From contig NZ_LKKO01000022.1 of assembly GCF_001455965.1 (NCBI RefSeq), positions 1-64,000 on the forward strand: 64,000 nucleotides of DNA, given 5' to 3'. Source of the DNA: Methylobacterium sp. GXS13. GTDB lineage: Bacteria > Pseudomonadota > Alphaproteobacteria > Rhizobiales > Beijerinckiaceae. The notes under the pieces are model-generated. The model saw only the letters and a program-made list of their open reading frames with translations. It was not told the origin of the DNA and made no database searches. Positions 52,490-62,124 of the stretch are shown here, piece by piece. How positions within the stretch are numbered: the stretch's first letter is position 1; each line of letters begins with the position of its first letter. Made by a program: the position numbers and the translations under genes.

Positions 52490-52499
52490 GTACCGGCCG

Positions 52500-53225
52500 A
52501 TGAGCCTTCCCACCGGCACCCATGTCCTGCCCGATCCGTTGGCGGTCGCCCGCGAGGCGGCCGAGCGGCTGATCGTGGCCTGTGGCGAGACCGAGTCCGA
52601 GCGGATCGCGATCTGCCTGTCGGGAGGCTCGACCCCGAAGGTGCTCTACGGCCTCCTCGCCGGCCCGGACTATGCCGCGCGGGTACCGTGGGAGCGGATC
52701 CACTGGTTCTTCGGTGACGACCGGGTGGTCCCCTGGGACGATGAGCGCAGCAATGTCCGGATGGTCCGCGAGGCGTTCGGGCACGGCTCCCGCATCCCCT
52801 CGACCCATCTGCACTTCATCCCCTCCGACGCGGGCGCGGAGGTCGGGGCCCGGGCCTACGAGCAGACCCTGCTCGACTTTTACGGGGCCGAAACCCTCGA
52901 CCCCGTCCGGCCGCTGTTCGATCTTGTCCTGCTTGGCCTCGGTGAGGACGGTCACACCGCCTCCCTGTTCCCTGGCAAGCCGGCGGTCGATGAGACCGCG
53001 CGGCTGGTCGCCCCCGTGCCCGAGGCCGGTCTGGCGCCGTTCGTACCGCGCATCACGCTGACGCTCCCGGCCCTGGCCTCCTCGCGGCACGTGCTGTTCC
53101 TGGTCACCGGCGCCGGCAAGCGCCCTGCCCTCGCCCGTCTCGCCGCCGGGGAGGACCTGCCCGCGGGCCGAGTCGCCAGCATCGGCGACATGGCCTGGCT
53201 TCTCGACGTCGCTGCCGCTGGCTGA
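52500..53225 (+). CDS. pgl: 6-phosphogluconolactonase
   Basis: 241 residues. CLSGGSTPKVLYGLL (about 40-54) and the WFFGDDRVVPWDDERSNVRM block (about 76-95), with LGLGEDGHTASLFPG around 150-163, are the DevB/Pgl signatures binding the lactone phosphate and catalytic His. It hydrolyses 6-phosphogluconolactone, the step before Gnd. The zwf (glucose-6-phosphate dehydrogenase) gene that would complete the oxidative branch is not in this window. The gene is the last of the run starting with the GH15 gene. Confidence 0.95.
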   Translation: MSLPTGTHVLPDPLAVAREAAERLIVACGETESERIAICLSGGSTPKVLYGLLAGPDYAARVPWERIHWFFGDDRVVPWDDERSNVRMVREAFGHGSRIPSTHLHFIPSDAGAEVGARAYEQTLLDFYGAETLDPVRPLFDLVLLGLGEDGHTASLFPGKPAVDETARLVAPVPEAGLAPFVPRITLTLPALASSRHVLFLVTGAGKRPALARLAAGEDLPAGRVASIGDMAWLLDVAAAG

Positions 53226-53332
53226 GCCCTGACTCCACCGTTACGGTCTGGCAAGGCGCTCGCGCTAGACCGGTCGGACAGCTGCGCGGTCCGACCGCGT
53301 CGCGGGGGCGGTCCCATGCCACGAAGGGCCAG

Positions 53333-54400
53333 ATGCGCGCGGGCACCGTCGTCCTCTACACCGATCAGCCCACCCGCCGCGCCGACCTCTTGCGCGCCCT
53401 CGAGCCGTTCGCGCCCTGCACGGTGCTGGACGCCGCCGCCTCGGCGCCCGTCGGATCCTGTCTTGCCCTGGTCGTCGACCTCGACCTACTCCAGCCGTCC
53501 CCGCTCGTCGGACTGCGGACGCTGATCGCCGCCTCCCCGGCCCTGCCGCGGATCTTCCTGATGCGCAGCATGGGCGCCCGCAGCCTCTCAGCGGCGCGCG
53601 GGCTCGGCGCCCGCCTCTGCCTGCCGGAGGATACGCCGGTGGAAACCGTGGCCGAGGCGCTGCGGGCGCAGCTATTGCCCACGGCTGCCACCGCGAAGCC
53701 CGTCGCGCGCGGCAACTCTCCGCTGGTCGTCCAGGCCGCCGACAAGGCCGGCGCGGTCATCGCCAACCTGCTCGATGCCGCACGAGACTCGGGCACAGTC
53801 GATGCCGCCCTGGTCAATGACGGCCTGGAGCCGATCCTCGGGGCGATCGGCCAGGGTGGCCTGACCTCTTGGCTCGACACGGTGCGCGCCTACGACGACG
53901 CCACCTATCAGCATTGCCTGCTGGTGGCGGGCCTTGCCGCGACCTTCGCGATCGACCTCGGTTTCTCGGCAGCCGACCGCCAGCAACTCGTGCGCGCCGC
54001 TCTGGTCCATGATGTCGGCAAGGCCAAGATCCCCCTCGCGATCCTGAATAAGGCCGGTCCCCTGGACCCGGTGGAGCGGGCGGTGATGCGCACGCATGCC
54101 GCCCTGGGTCACCAGATCCTGGTCCAGGCCGGAGGCTTCGACGACGCCGTATTGAAGGTGGTGCGCCACCATCATGAATTGCTCGACGGTTCGGGCTATC
54201 CGGACGGCCTCTCCGGCGACGCCATCGACGACATCGTCCGCCTGATCACCGTCTGCGACGTCTACGCCGCCCTGGTCGAGCGCCGTCCCTACCGGGCCCC
54301 GATGCCGGCCGCCGAGGCCGTGAGGATCCTCCACGGCATGGACGGCAAGCTCGACCGAGCCCTGGTGCGCGCCTTCGAGCGCTCCGTCGCGGGGTCCTGA
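53333..54400 (+). CDS. HD-GYP domain protein with a divergent receiver-like N-terminus
   Basis: 355 residues. The N-terminus (1-115) resembles a response-regulator fold (VVLYTDQPTRRADLLRALEP, SCLALVVDLDLL) but lacks a clear phospho-acceptor setting. The C-terminal HD-GYP domain (about 175-350) has the HD pair at 226-227 (VHDVGKAKIP), HHHE at 279-282 and GYP at 288-290 (DGSGYPDGL). Such domains degrade cyclic di-GMP. Motifs are complete, so it is likely a functional phosphodiesterase. It is 107 bp past pgl with its own start, so operon membership is uncertain. A family A palindrome follows. Confidence 0.88.
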   Translation: MRAGTVVLYTDQPTRRADLLRALEPFAPCTVLDAAASAPVGSCLALVVDLDLLQPSPLVGLRTLIAASPALPRIFLMRSMGARSLSAARGLGARLCLPEDTPVETVAEALRAQLLPTAATAKPVARGNSPLVVQAADKAGAVIANLLDAARDSGTVDAALVNDGLEPILGAIGQGGLTSWLDTVRAYDDATYQHCLLVAGLAATFAIDLGFSAADRQQLVRAALVHDVGKAKIPLAILNKAGPLDPVERAVMRTHAALGHQILVQAGGFDDAVLKVVRHHHELLDGSGYPDGLSGDAIDDIVRLITVCDVYAALVERRPYRAPMPAAEAVRILHGMDGKLDRALVRAFERSVAGS

Positions 54401-54445
54401 CCGACGCTGCTGGGTGCCGAAGCACGCCGGCCCCTTTCTCCCGCG

Positions 54446-54539
54446 CCGTCCTTGCGTGCGCAGCGAAGCAACCCAGGGAAACGCCACCTTCGGAGATCAC
54501 GCGCCGCACCGGGTTGCTTCGCTGCGCTCGCAACGACGG
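54446..54539. repeat. palindromic repeat family A, copy 3 (degenerate)
   Basis: CCGTCCTTGCGTGCGCAGCG with GAAGCAACCCAGGG, then CCGGGTTGCTTCGCTGCGCT and CGCAACGACGG. Two differences in the outer arm (CCTTGCGTG for CATTGCGAG) set it apart from the other copies. It lies between the HD-GYP and cysteine-dioxygenase-like genes. Confidence 0.85.
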
Positions 54540-54787
54540 TGGTTGAGCGGCGCACGGATCGATTGGCCTCGCATATAGCGGGATGCCATACATTGCGCCT
54601 CTGGAGCGAGATGGGCCAACGCCTGACGCATCTCGTCCGTTGGGAGAAATGTAATTTCGCCGGCATGCCATTTTGCGCAATCGCATTGCTTGCTCGGGCC
54701 CTTCTTGCGCGAACTTCGCAACCCGTCTCCCGCACCTCCACGCTAGGCTTCGTCCAGCCTGACGGAGCGCATCTGAGGAGATCGCGA
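54540..54787. promoter_or_regulatory. upstream region of the cysteine-dioxygenase-like gene
   Basis: About 250 bp of lower GC than the coding DNA, containing ATATAGCGGGATGCC and a dyad CCAACG...CGTTGG (54613-54646). It probably holds the promoter and leader of the next gene. No riboswitch or other known RNA was recognised. Confidence 0.4.
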
Positions 54788-55309
54788 ATGACCCCGCTGA
54801 CCCATCCGGCCGAAGTCGAGGCGATGCTGGCGGATCTCGCGCTTGCAGCCCGGCGCTCTTCGGACGCCTACCTGGCTTCTGCCCGGACGACCCTACTCAA
54901 TATCCTGGTGCGGCCGGACTTGCTGGACCGGACGCGGCTCGTCGCGCCGCCCGGGGGGCTCGGCCGCAACCTGCTGTTCGGCAACCGAGCGCTCAGCGTC
55001 TGGGCCATGGTGTGGAGCCCCGGTGCGGTCACGCCCGTGCACGATCACCACTGCTCCTGCTGCTTCGGCCTGCTCAGCGGCAGCCTGCGCGAGACCTGGT
55101 ATCGCCCGATCAGCGAGACGCACGCGGTCGCGACCCTGGATGTGGTTCGCAGCCCGGGCTACGTGGCCTGCATGATGCCGTCGGGACCGAACCTGCACCG
55201 GATCGCCAATGATGGCCCGGACCCGGCGATCTCGATCCATGTCTACGGTTACGATCACCGGGAGCAGGCTTCCTCGATCGACCGCACCTACGCGATCGCG
55301 GAGGGGTGA
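54788..55309 (+). CDS. cysteine dioxygenase-like cupin protein
   Basis: 173 residues from the ATG at 54788. The 3-His iron site of the family is formed by His85 and His87 (PVHDHHCS) and His137 (NLHRIAND); Glu102 (SLRETWY) completes cupin motif 1. The RTTLLNILVRPDLLDR start and GPDPAISIHVYGYDH end match bacterial cysteine dioxygenase-type proteins. It could oxidise cysteine to the sulfinate, or a related thiol such as 3-mercaptopropionate. The gene is convergent with lrp; a family A palindrome separates them. Confidence 0.85.
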   Translation: MTPLTHPAEVEAMLADLALAARRSSDAYLASARTTLLNILVRPDLLDRTRLVAPPGGLGRNLLFGNRALSVWAMVWSPGAVTPVHDHHCSCCFGLLSGSLRETWYRPISETHAVATLDVVRSPGYVACMMPSGPNLHRIANDGPDPAISIHVYGYDHREQASSIDRTYAIAEG

Positions 55310-55322
55310 CGTGACACCCACG

Positions 55323-55417
55323 CCGTCATTGCGAGCGGAGCGAAGCAACCTAGGGAAACGCCAGCGTTCTGAGACCGCCCGCGACACTGGGTTGCTTCGC
55401 TATGCTCGCAATGACGG
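55323..55417. repeat. palindromic repeat family A, copy 4
   Basis: CCGTCATTGCGAGCGGAGCG...TTGCTTCGCTATGCTCGCAA with TGACGG at the end; inner arms GAAGCAACCTAGGG and CTGGGTTGCTTC. It occupies the gap between the convergent cysteine-dioxygenase-like and Lrp genes. Confidence 0.9.
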
Positions 55418-55451
55418 TGGAAGCGGTCACCGATCGTCCAACCCGTAACCA

Positions 55452-55913
55452 TCACTCCATGTAGATCGTCGGCACGGCAGTCGTATACTTCATCTCCTCC
55501 ATAGCGATGGAGGAGGACAGGTTCGAGAATTCGAGCTTGGCGATGAGCCGCTGGTAGACGGCATCGTAGGTCTCGATGTCGGGTACGACGATGCGCAGCA
55601 GGTAGTCGATCTCGCCGGTCAGGCGCCAGGCCTCGACGATCTCCGGGAAGCCGGCGACCACCCGGCGGAACGCGTCGGACCAGTCGGCCGCGTGGCGGGG
55701 TGCCTTCACGGCCACGAACACCGTGGTCGGCACGTTGACCTTGCGCCGGTCCACCAGGGCGACCCGGCCGCGGATCACGCCGGCGGCCTCCAGCTTCTTA
55801 ACCCGGCGCCAGCACGGCGCTGCGCTCACGCCGACCCGCTCAGCCAGCTCGGCGACCGGCAGTGTCGCGTCCTGCTGGAGAACGTCCAGGATTTTTCGGT
55901 CCACCGCGTCCAT
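55452..55913 (-). CDS. Lrp/AsnC-family transcriptional regulator
   Basis: 153 residues. The N-terminal helix-turn-helix reads LDVLQQDATLPVAELAERVG then VSAAPCWRRVKKLEAAGVIR, the classic Lrp signature. The C-terminal RAM domain (about 65-150) senses amino acids and drives octamer assembly. The start at 55913 is the ATG of MDAVDRKIL. The neighbouring cysteine-dioxygenase-like gene, though convergent, hints at amino-acid regulation; targets are unknown. Confidence 0.93.
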   Translation of the reverse strand: MDAVDRKILDVLQQDATLPVAELAERVGVSAAPCWRRVKKLEAAGVIRGRVALVDRRKVNVPTTVFVAVKAPRHAADWSDAFRRVVAGFPEIVEAWRLTGEIDYLLRIVVPDIETYDAVYQRLIAKLEFSNLSSSIAMEEMKYTTAVPTIYME

Positions 55914-55951
55914 GCGAAAGCTGCTCCCGCGCGGGGTTCGGGCTGCCCGAG

Positions 55952-57091
55952 CTACAGGAAGAAGTGCTTCGAGAGCTTCAACCCCTGGGCCTGGTAGTTC
56001 GAGCCGGCCCCCGCTCCATAGAGTGTCTTGGGGACCGCCAGCATCCGCTCGTAGACGAGCCGGCCGACGATCTGGCCGTCCTCCAGCAGGAACGGCACGT
56101 CGCGGGAGCGGACTTCGAGCACCGCGCGGGCGCCCGCCCCGCCGGCTCCGGCATGGCCGAAACCGGGATCGAAGAATCCGGCGTAATGCACACGGAACTC
56201 GCCGACCAGCGGATCGAACGGCACCATCTCGGCGGCGTGGTCCGGGGGGACCTGCACCGATTCTTTCGACGCCAGGATGTAGAACTGGCCGGGATCAAGG
56301 ATCAGGGCGCCCGAGCCGTCGGCCGCCAGGGGCTCCCAGAAATCCACCGCCCGGTGGCGGCCCGGGGCGTCGACATCGACAAGTCCGGTATGGCGCTTCG
56401 CCCGGTAGCCGATCAGGCCATCGAATCCGGACAGGTCCACCGAGACCGCGAGGCCGCCCTGGAAGGACGGGGCGTTGGAATCGACCAGGGCCGAGCGCAG
56501 GTGCAGCTGGCCGAGTTCCGTTTCGGTCAGCCGCGGCGACCCCTGGCGGAAGCGGATCTGCGACAGGCGCGATCCGGTCCGGACCAGCACCGGGAAGGTG
56601 CGCGGCGAGATCTCCGCGTAGAGCGGCCCGGTATATCCGGGCTCGACTTGGTCGAATGCCTCGCCGCGGTCGGTAATCACCCGGGTGAACACGTCGATCC
56701 GGCCGGTGGAGCTCTTCGGGTTCGCGGCCGCCGCAAGGTTGCCCGGCAGCGCTAGGCTCTCCTGCAATTCGGCGATGTAGACGCAGCCCGTCTCCAGTAC
56801 CGCGCCGGGGCGCAGGTCAATCTTGTGCAGTGACAGACGCTCGACGCAGGCCTGGACCGTCCGGGTCGCCCCCGGAAGGAAGCTGGTGCGGACCCGGTAG
56901 GCGGTCGCGCCGAGGCGCAGGTCGAGGCTCGCCGGCTGGATCTGGTCGCCCGCAAAAGCCTCGGCCACTCGGATACCACCAGCCTGCGCCAACGCGGCGA
57001 TCGCCTCGGCCGGCAGGATGCCGGAGAGGGTCCCGGCGCTCGAATCGGTGGTGCCCGACTCGGCGGCCTGCTTGCCTGCGCCCGCGTTCAT
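55952..57091 (-). CDS. dcd: long-form 2'-deoxycytidine 5'-triphosphate deaminase
   Basis: 379 residues, the two-domain alphaproteobacterial type rather than the about 190 residue E. coli form. The first half holds the substrate-binding core (QIQPASLDLRLGATAYRVRT, NPKSSTGRIDVFTRVITDRG, YTGPLYAEISP with the catalytic Glu) and the second half repeats the fold (IDGLI-like LSGFDGLIGYRAKRHTGLVD, GQFYILASKESVQVP, then HYAGFFDPGFGHAG). It deaminates dCTP to dUTP, feeding the dUTPase encoded at 21.6 kb. Starts 178 bp before the apaG gene in opposite direction. Confidence 0.92.
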   Translation of the reverse strand: MNAGAGKQAAESGTTDSSAGTLSGILPAEAIAALAQAGGIRVAEAFAGDQIQPASLDLRLGATAYRVRTSFLPGATRTVQACVERLSLHKIDLRPGAVLETGCVYIAELQESLALPGNLAAAANPKSSTGRIDVFTRVITDRGEAFDQVEPGYTGPLYAEISPRTFPVLVRTGSRLSQIRFRQGSPRLTETELGQLHLRSALVDSNAPSFQGGLAVSVDLSGFDGLIGYRAKRHTGLVDVDAPGRHRAVDFWEPLAADGSGALILDPGQFYILASKESVQVPPDHAAEMVPFDPLVGEFRVHYAGFFDPGFGHAGAGGAGARAVLEVRSRDVPFLLEDGQIVGRLVYERMLAVPKTLYGAGAGSNYQAQGLKLSKHFFL

Positions 57092-57353
57092 CGCGCCTCG
57101 ACTCCTTCGCGCGCCTCCGGGTGGATCCGCGTCCGGATACGTTCTCCGCCGGGACTGGCTAATGTCGGCTTAATCGGGTGCGCGAGGCGCCCGGCGCCGC
57201 ACTCGGATCCCATCGAATGGGCCTGCGGCATCATCCACGCGAGGTAGTCCGCCGCAATTGACGGGGATTTCACCGCCTACTACCACCGCCTGTGAAGCGT
57301 GTTCAGTTCGTTTTCATCGAATCGCACCGTTCGAAGAAGGGCCTTATAGGGCG

Positions 57354-57746
57354 ATGTACAAGGCCGAGACGCGGGGAATTCGTGTGACCGTTCAGCCGCG
57401 CTTCGTCGAGGAAGAGTCCTCGCCGAACGAGAGCCGATACTTCTTCGCTTACACGGTCGAGATCGTGAACACCGGCAGCGAGCAGGTGCAGCTGCGCTCC
57501 CGCCACTGGCGCATCATCGACGGCCATGGGGCCTGCCAGGAAGTGCGCGGCACCGGTGTGGTCGGCAAGCAACCCGTGCTGGAGCCGGGCGAGTCCTTCT
57601 GCTACACGAGCGGCTGCCCGCTCAACACGCCCGATGGCTTGATGGCTGGCAGCTACACCATGGCGACAGTGGCCGGCGAAAGCTTCGAGGCCGAGATTCC
57701 CGCCTTCTCCCTCGACAGTCCGCACGTCCGCCGAAGCCTGCACTGA
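57354..57746 (+). CDS. apaG: ApaG protein
   Basis: 130 residues, standard for ApaG. VTVQPRFVEEESSPNESRYF then FAYTVEIVNTGSEQVQLRSR and HWRIIDGHGACQEVRGTGVV form the immunoglobulin-like fold, and GKQPVLEPGESFCYTSGCPL is the family's most conserved block. Function is unknown despite links to Co2+ resistance and Mg2+ efflux in studies of other bacteria. ATG at 57354 starts the conserved region. Confidence 0.93.
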   Translation: MYKAETRGIRVTVQPRFVEEESSPNESRYFFAYTVEIVNTGSEQVQLRSRHWRIIDGHGACQEVRGTGVVGKQPVLEPGESFCYTSGCPLNTPDGLMAGSYTMATVAGESFEAEIPAFSLDSPHVRRSLH

Positions 57747-57781
57747 GGTTCCGGTTCCGGGGCCTCGCTCCGGAGGGATCC

Positions 57782-58951
57782 ATGTCTGGGAACGGCGAGC
57801 GGCTCAGTCCGCTCGACATGCTCGCCCGCCTCGTGTCGTTTGATGCCGAGAGCGACAGGTCGAACCTCGCCCTGATCGATTCCGTCTGCGCCTATCTCGA
57901 CGGTTGGGGTGTCCCCTACCTGCGTTTGCCGAACGCCGCCGGCGACAAGGCGGCGCTGTTCGCCACGATTGGTTCGATGATCGAGGGCGGTGTCGTCCTC
58001 TCCGGCCATACCGACGTGGTCCCGGTGGCGGGCCAGTCCTGGACCAGCGACCCCTTCACCCTGCGCATCGCCGACGGCCGGGCCTATGGCCGCGGCGCGG
58101 TCGACATGAAGGCCTTCGACGCCTTGGCGCTGGCGCTCGTGCCCGACATGCTGGCGGCTAATCTCAAACGGCCGATCCACATCCTGCTGTCCTACGACGA
58201 GGAGACCACCTGCCTCGGCTCGATGGACGCGATTACGCGGTTCGGCGCCGACCTGCCGCGCCCCGGCGCCGTGATCGTCGGCGAGCCGACCGGGATGGAG
58301 GTGGCGGACGCGCACAAGAGCATCGTCACCTGCCTGACCACGGTTCACGGCCATGAGGCCCATTCCGCCCGGCCGGCTCTGGGGGCGAACGCGGTGGCGG
58401 CGGCCTGCGAACTGGTCGCCGGCCTCAACCGGATCGCCGATCGGATGATCGAGCGCGGCGACGCGTCGGGGCGGTTCGATCCGGCCGCGACCACAATCCA
58501 TGTCGGGACGATCCAGGGCGGCACGGCGCGCAACATCCTCGCCAAGGAATGTCGCTTTCACTGGGAGTATCGCGGCCTGCCGGATCTCGACCCGGGCGAG
58601 ATCCCACGCCTGTTCGCCGAGGAGGTCGAACGGGTGACGCGCGAGCGCCTGAACCGCTACGGTGATTACGGGCGAATCGAAACGCTCGAGGAGGTCGATA
58701 TTCCGGGGCTCGCCCCCGAACCCGGATCCGAGGCCGAACGGCTGTGCCTACGGCTCGCTGGACGCAACCGCACCATCGCGGTGCCCTACGCCACTGAGGC
58801 CGGGCGCTTCCAGCAGGCGGGGATCCCGACGGTCGTGTGCGGACCGGGTGACATTGCCCAGGCCCACCAACCCGATGAATTCATCACCCTCGACGCGCTC
58901 GACAAGGGCGAGCGGTTCCTGAGGGCCCTGATCGAGGCTTACGCGTCATGA
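57782..58951 (+). CDS. argE: acetylornithine deacetylase
   Basis: 389 residues. M20 family zinc ligands His76 and Asp108 ([20 protein letters not shown]) and the catalytic Glu140/141 in [11 protein letters not shown] are present, as is the dimerisation domain with [10 protein letters not shown]. It removes the acetyl group from N-acetylornithine, the fifth step of linear arginine synthesis. RBS GGAGGGATCC precedes the ATG. Its stop overlaps the speG start, coupling arginine and polyamine functions. Confidence 0.9.
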   Translation: MSGNGERLSPLDMLARLVSFDAESDRSNLALIDSVCAYLDGWGVPYLRLPNAAGDKAALFATIGSMIEGGVVLSGHTDVVPVAGQSWTSDPFTLRIADGRAYGRGAVDMKAFDALALALVPDMLAANLKRPIHILLSYDEETTCLGSMDAITRFGADLPRPGAVIVGEPTGMEVADAHKSIVTCLTTVHGHEAHSARPALGANAVAAACELVAGLNRIADRMIERGDASGRFDPAATTIHVGTIQGGTARNILAKECRFHWEYRGLPDLDPGEIPRLFAEEVERVTRERLNRYGDYGRIETLEEVDIPGLAPEPGSEAERLCLRLAGRNRTIAVPYATEAGRFQQAGIPTVVCGPGDIAQAHQPDEFITLDALDKGERFLRALIEAYAS

Positions 58952-59514
58952 ACGCGCTCACCGGCATCACCATCAAGCTGCGACCGCTCGAACGCGAGGA
59001 CCTGCGCTTCGTCCACCAGCTCAACAACAACGACAGCATCATGCGCTACTGGTTCGAGGAGGCCTACGAGTCCTTCGCCGAACTGCAGCAGCTCTACGAG
59101 CGCAACATCCACAACCAGACCGAGCGCCGCTTCATCGTGGCCGATCCGACCGGCGAGCCCGCGGGGCTGATCGAGCTCGTCGAGATCAACCACCTGCACC
59201 GGCGCTGTGAATTCCAGATCGCGATCCACCCGAGCTTTCAGGGCCGGGGCTACGCTTGGCAGGCAACGCGGATCGCCATGGATTATGCGTTCAGCGTCCT
59301 CAACATCCACAAGCTGTACCTGCACGTGGACCGCGACAATGCGCGAGCGGTGCGCATCTACGAGCGCTGCGGCTTCCACCCCGAAGGCGTCCTGAAGGAC
59401 GAGTTCTTCGTGAACGGCCGCTATCGTGATGCTGTGCGGATGTGCCTGTTCCAGCCCGATTACCTCAAGAACCGCGGCCGCGGCGACATCGCCGAACCGG
59501 TGCTGAAGGTCTGA
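58948..59514 (+). CDS. speG: spermidine N1-acetyltransferase-like GNAT protein
   Basis: 188 residues, close to E. coli SpeG (186) throughout: [60 protein letters not shown] and [20 protein letters not shown]. The acetyl-CoA motif is [17 protein letters not shown]. It should acetylate spermidine or spermine, keeping polyamines in check. The ATGA overlap with argE suggests co-translation. Start ATG at 58948. Confidence 0.9.
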   Translation: MNALTGITIKLRPLEREDLRFVHQLNNNDSIMRYWFEEAYESFAELQQLYERNIHNQTERRFIVADPTGEPAGLIELVEINHLHRRCEFQIAIHPSFQGRGYAWQATRIAMDYAFSVLNIHKLYLHVDRDNARAVRIYERCGFHPEGVLKDEFFVNGRYRDAVRMCLFQPDYLKNRGRGDIAEPVLKV

Positions 59515-59568
59515 GCGAAACCACGCGGAAGGGGTCGCCCAGGCCCATTCGTGTTTCCGGGGCGACCC

Positions 59569-59602
59569 GGCGGGCGAGCTCCGCATGCGGCGCTGCCCGC
59601 CC
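59569..59602. other. GC-rich dyad between convergent speG and hslO
   Basis: GGCGGGCGAGCTCCGCATGC then GGCGCTGCCCGCC is a nearly perfect palindrome (one bulge, one mismatch) centred on CCGCATGCGG. It is in the 138 bp gap between two convergent stop codons. No T run, so it would be a poor intrinsic terminator, but it may limit read-through in both directions. Confidence 0.6.
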
Positions 59603-59652
59603 GGTGATCTTGTTGCCGGCCTGCGCGCTCCCGCCTACTCCCCATGGAACCG

Positions 59653-60687
59653 CTACTGATTCGGCTGTCCGCCGATCTCGGCCTCGACCTCTTGTGGGTC
59701 GAGATCGTAGCGGCGGGAGCAGAATTCGCAGGTGATGACGATGCGGCCGTCATCCGCCACGATGTCCTGGCGCTCCTGCGGCGAGAACGAGCGGATCATA
59801 CCCATCACCCGCTCCCGCGAGCAGCGGCAGGCCTCCTGCACCGGCTGGCGGTCGAACACCCGCACCCCGCGCTCATGGAACAGCCGGTAGAGCAGGCGCT
59901 CGCTCGACACGCTTGGATCGACCAGTTCATGATCCTCCACAGTGCCGACGAGGGAGCGCGCCTCGACCCAGGCATCGTCCTCGACGGCCTGCCCGGACAG
60001 GTGCGTGTGGCCCTCCGGGATGTCGCCCGGCGGAAGGTCAGCCAGGCGGGCGCGGTCGATCGACTGGGGCAGGAACTGCACGAGCAGGCCACCGGCGCGC
60101 CAACGGCCGGTGCCCTCTTCCACCGCTTCGGCCACGGCGAGGCGCACCTGCGTCGGGATCTGCTCGGACTGGCGAAAATACTGGTGCGCGGCTTCCTCCA
60201 GGCTCTGGCCTTCCAGCGCGACGACACCCTGGTAGCGGCTGGCCGCAGAGCCCTGGTCGATGGTCATGGCCAGATGGCCGGCACCGATCAGGTCGGCATC
60301 CTTCAGGGGGCGCTCACCCAGGGCGGCGACCCGTTCCGCGTCGAACCGCGCGGTGGCGCGCAGGCGGTCGGGCGCCTCGAAATCGACCACGATCATCGCC
60401 ACCGGGCCGTCGGTCTTGGTCTGGAGCTGGAACCGGCCTTCGAACTTGAGCGACGAGCCGAGCAGCACCGTCAGCGCGGCGGCCTCGCCCAGGAGCCGGG
60501 CGACCGAATCGGGGTAGCCATGGCGGCGCAGGATCGTGTCCACCGCGGGACCGAGCCGGACCAGGCGCCCGCGCACGTCGAGGGCCTCGCCCTCGAAGGG
60601 CAGGACGGCATCGTCCGCGCCGTCGTGGCCGTTGCCGACAGGTTGCCCGGCTTGCGTCTGGGATTGCGACTCTGGTCCTGAGGTCAT
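59653..60687 (-). CDS. hslO: redox-regulated chaperone Hsp33
   Basis: 344 residues from the ATG at 60687. The C-terminal zinc switch has Cys287 and Cys289 (ACRCSRE) and Cys320 and Cys323 (TCEFCSR), which release Zn and form disulphides when oxidised. The N-terminal domain (FQLQTKTDGPVAMIVVDFEA) and ALEGQSLEEAAHQYFRQSEQ match the Hsp33 core. The first 25-30 residues are an extra acidic lead. It holds unfolding proteins during oxidative stress. In related genomes it follows argF, as here. Confidence 0.94.
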   Translation of the reverse strand: MTSGPESQSQTQAGQPVGNGHDGADDAVLPFEGEALDVRGRLVRLGPAVDTILRRHGYPDSVARLLGEAAALTVLLGSSLKFEGRFQLQTKTDGPVAMIVVDFEAPDRLRATARFDAERVAALGERPLKDADLIGAGHLAMTIDQGSAASRYQGVVALEGQSLEEAAHQYFRQSEQIPTQVRLAVAEAVEEGTGRWRAGGLLVQFLPQSIDRARLADLPPGDIPEGHTHLSGQAVEDDAWVEARSLVGTVEDHELVDPSVSSERLLYRLFHERGVRVFDRQPVQEACRCSRERVMGMIRSFSPQERQDIVADDGRIVITCEFCSRRYDLDPQEVEAEIGGQPNQ

Positions 60688-60965
60688 GCCCGCTCCGATC
60701 GATACGTCCGGCTCCTGCGGCGGCCGCTCCGACGTGCCGGGGCGCAGATCCCGCTCCGGCGAGGAGCGAGATGGCGTGAGGAACAGGGCCCGTCCGGAAC
60801 GATCTGATCCCTCACCCCGCCCGCGCCCGCACGGGAGAGGGGGCGCATCGCGCCACATCCGTCGCCGGGATGCTGCCATCCGGCAGCCGTGATGGGGATA
60901 CGGGCCGCAAACGCCACCCGCTTAGACGCATATGGGGCGCGATGCCGGAAAGCGCGAGCCCGGGA

Positions 60966-61946
60966 TCAGGGCGCCTCCGTGCCGAGGCACCAAGCCAAGA
61001 TCCCTTTCTGCGCATGCAGGCGGTTCTCGGCTTCGTCGAACACCACGGAGCGCGGCCCATCCATGATCTCGGCGGTGACCTCCTCGCCGCGATGGGCGGG
61101 CAGGCAGTGCATGAAGATCGCGTCCGGGTTGGCGGCCGCCATCAACTTAGCGTTCACCTGGTAGGGGTTCAGCAGGTTGTGGCGGTGACCTTCGTCGTCG
61201 TCGCCCATCGAGACCCAGCAATCCGTCACCACGGCGTCGGCGCCCTTCACAGCCGCGAAGGCGTCGGTGGTGACGGTGATGTTCGCGCCCTCGCCCTTCG
61301 CCCAGGCGATCAGGCCAGGCGGCGGCGCGAGCTCGGGTGGGCTGGCGATGTTCAGGCTGAAGTCGAGCCGTGCGGCGGCGTGGACCCAGCTCGCCAGGAC
61401 GTTGTTGGAATCACCCGACCAGGCCACGGTGCGGCCCTTGATCGGCCCGCGATGCTCCTCGAAGGTCATCACGTCGGCCATGATCTGGCAGGGATGCGAG
61501 ACCTTGGTCAGGGCATTGATCACCGGCACGGTGGCGTGCTCGGCCAGTTCCAGCATCTGACCATGATCGAGGATGCGGATCATGATCGCGTCGACGAAGC
61601 GCGACAGCACCTGAGCCGTATCGCCGATGGTCTCGCCGCGGCCGAGCTGCATCTCGGAGCCGGTGAGCATCAGGGTCTCGCCGCCGAGTTCGCGCATCGC
61701 CACGTCGAACGAAACGCGGGTCCGGGTCGAGGGCCGGTCGAACACCATTGCCAGGGTCTTGCCCACCAGCGGGCGCTCGACGGCGCGCTCGCCCTTGCGG
61801 CGGCGCGCCTTCATGGCGGCGCTCGCGTCCAGCACCGCGCGCAGGTCCGCCCCGGAGAAGTCCTTGAGGTCGAGGAAGTGGCGGGGGCCGGCACCCTTCA
61901 GGTGCGGGGCTGGGGCACGCGCCCGGCCGTCAATCTGGGCTTTCAT
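60966..61946 (-). CDS. argF: ornithine carbamoyltransferase
   Basis: 326 residues. The carbamoyl-phosphate motif STRTR is at 73-77, [16 protein letters not shown] supplies the second site, and the ornithine-binding HCLP is at 280-283, all intact. It makes citrulline from ornithine and carbamoyl phosphate. The gene lies downstream of argD on the same strand, with a 178 bp gap. Confidence 0.95.
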   Translation of the reverse strand: MKAQIDGRARAPAPHLKGAGPRHFLDLKDFSGADLRAVLDASAAMKARRRKGERAVERPLVGKTLAMVFDRPSTRTRVSFDVAMRELGGETLMLTGSEMQLGRGETIGDTAQVLSRFVDAIMIRILDHGQMLELAEHATVPVINALTKVSHPCQIMADVMTFEEHRGPIKGRTVAWSGDSNNVLASWVHAAARLDFSLNIASPPELAPPPGLIAWAKGEGANITVTTDAFAAVKGADAVVTDCWVSMGDDDEGHRHNLLNPYQVNAKLMAAANPDAIFMHCLPAHRGEEVTAEIMDGPRSVVFDEAENRLHAQKGILAWCLGTEAP

Positions 61947-62124
61947 CGCGTCACGTTCGCTAGAGCCTGCTCCACGATCACCTGATCATGAACGACACTC
62001 TATCTCCTAGTGGGGGCATTCTCGTCACGCACGGCGGGGATCGACCGCACCCGAAAATGCTTCGCACCGCCCCGCACCGGAACGCGGCGCAGGGCGGTGA
62101 TTCTTGTACAGCGGGATCCAGCTG

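Noticed and set aside
59569-59602. Bidirectional intrinsic terminator between speG and hslO
   Set aside because: The dyad is strong but neither side has a T run, so it is listed only as a dyad.
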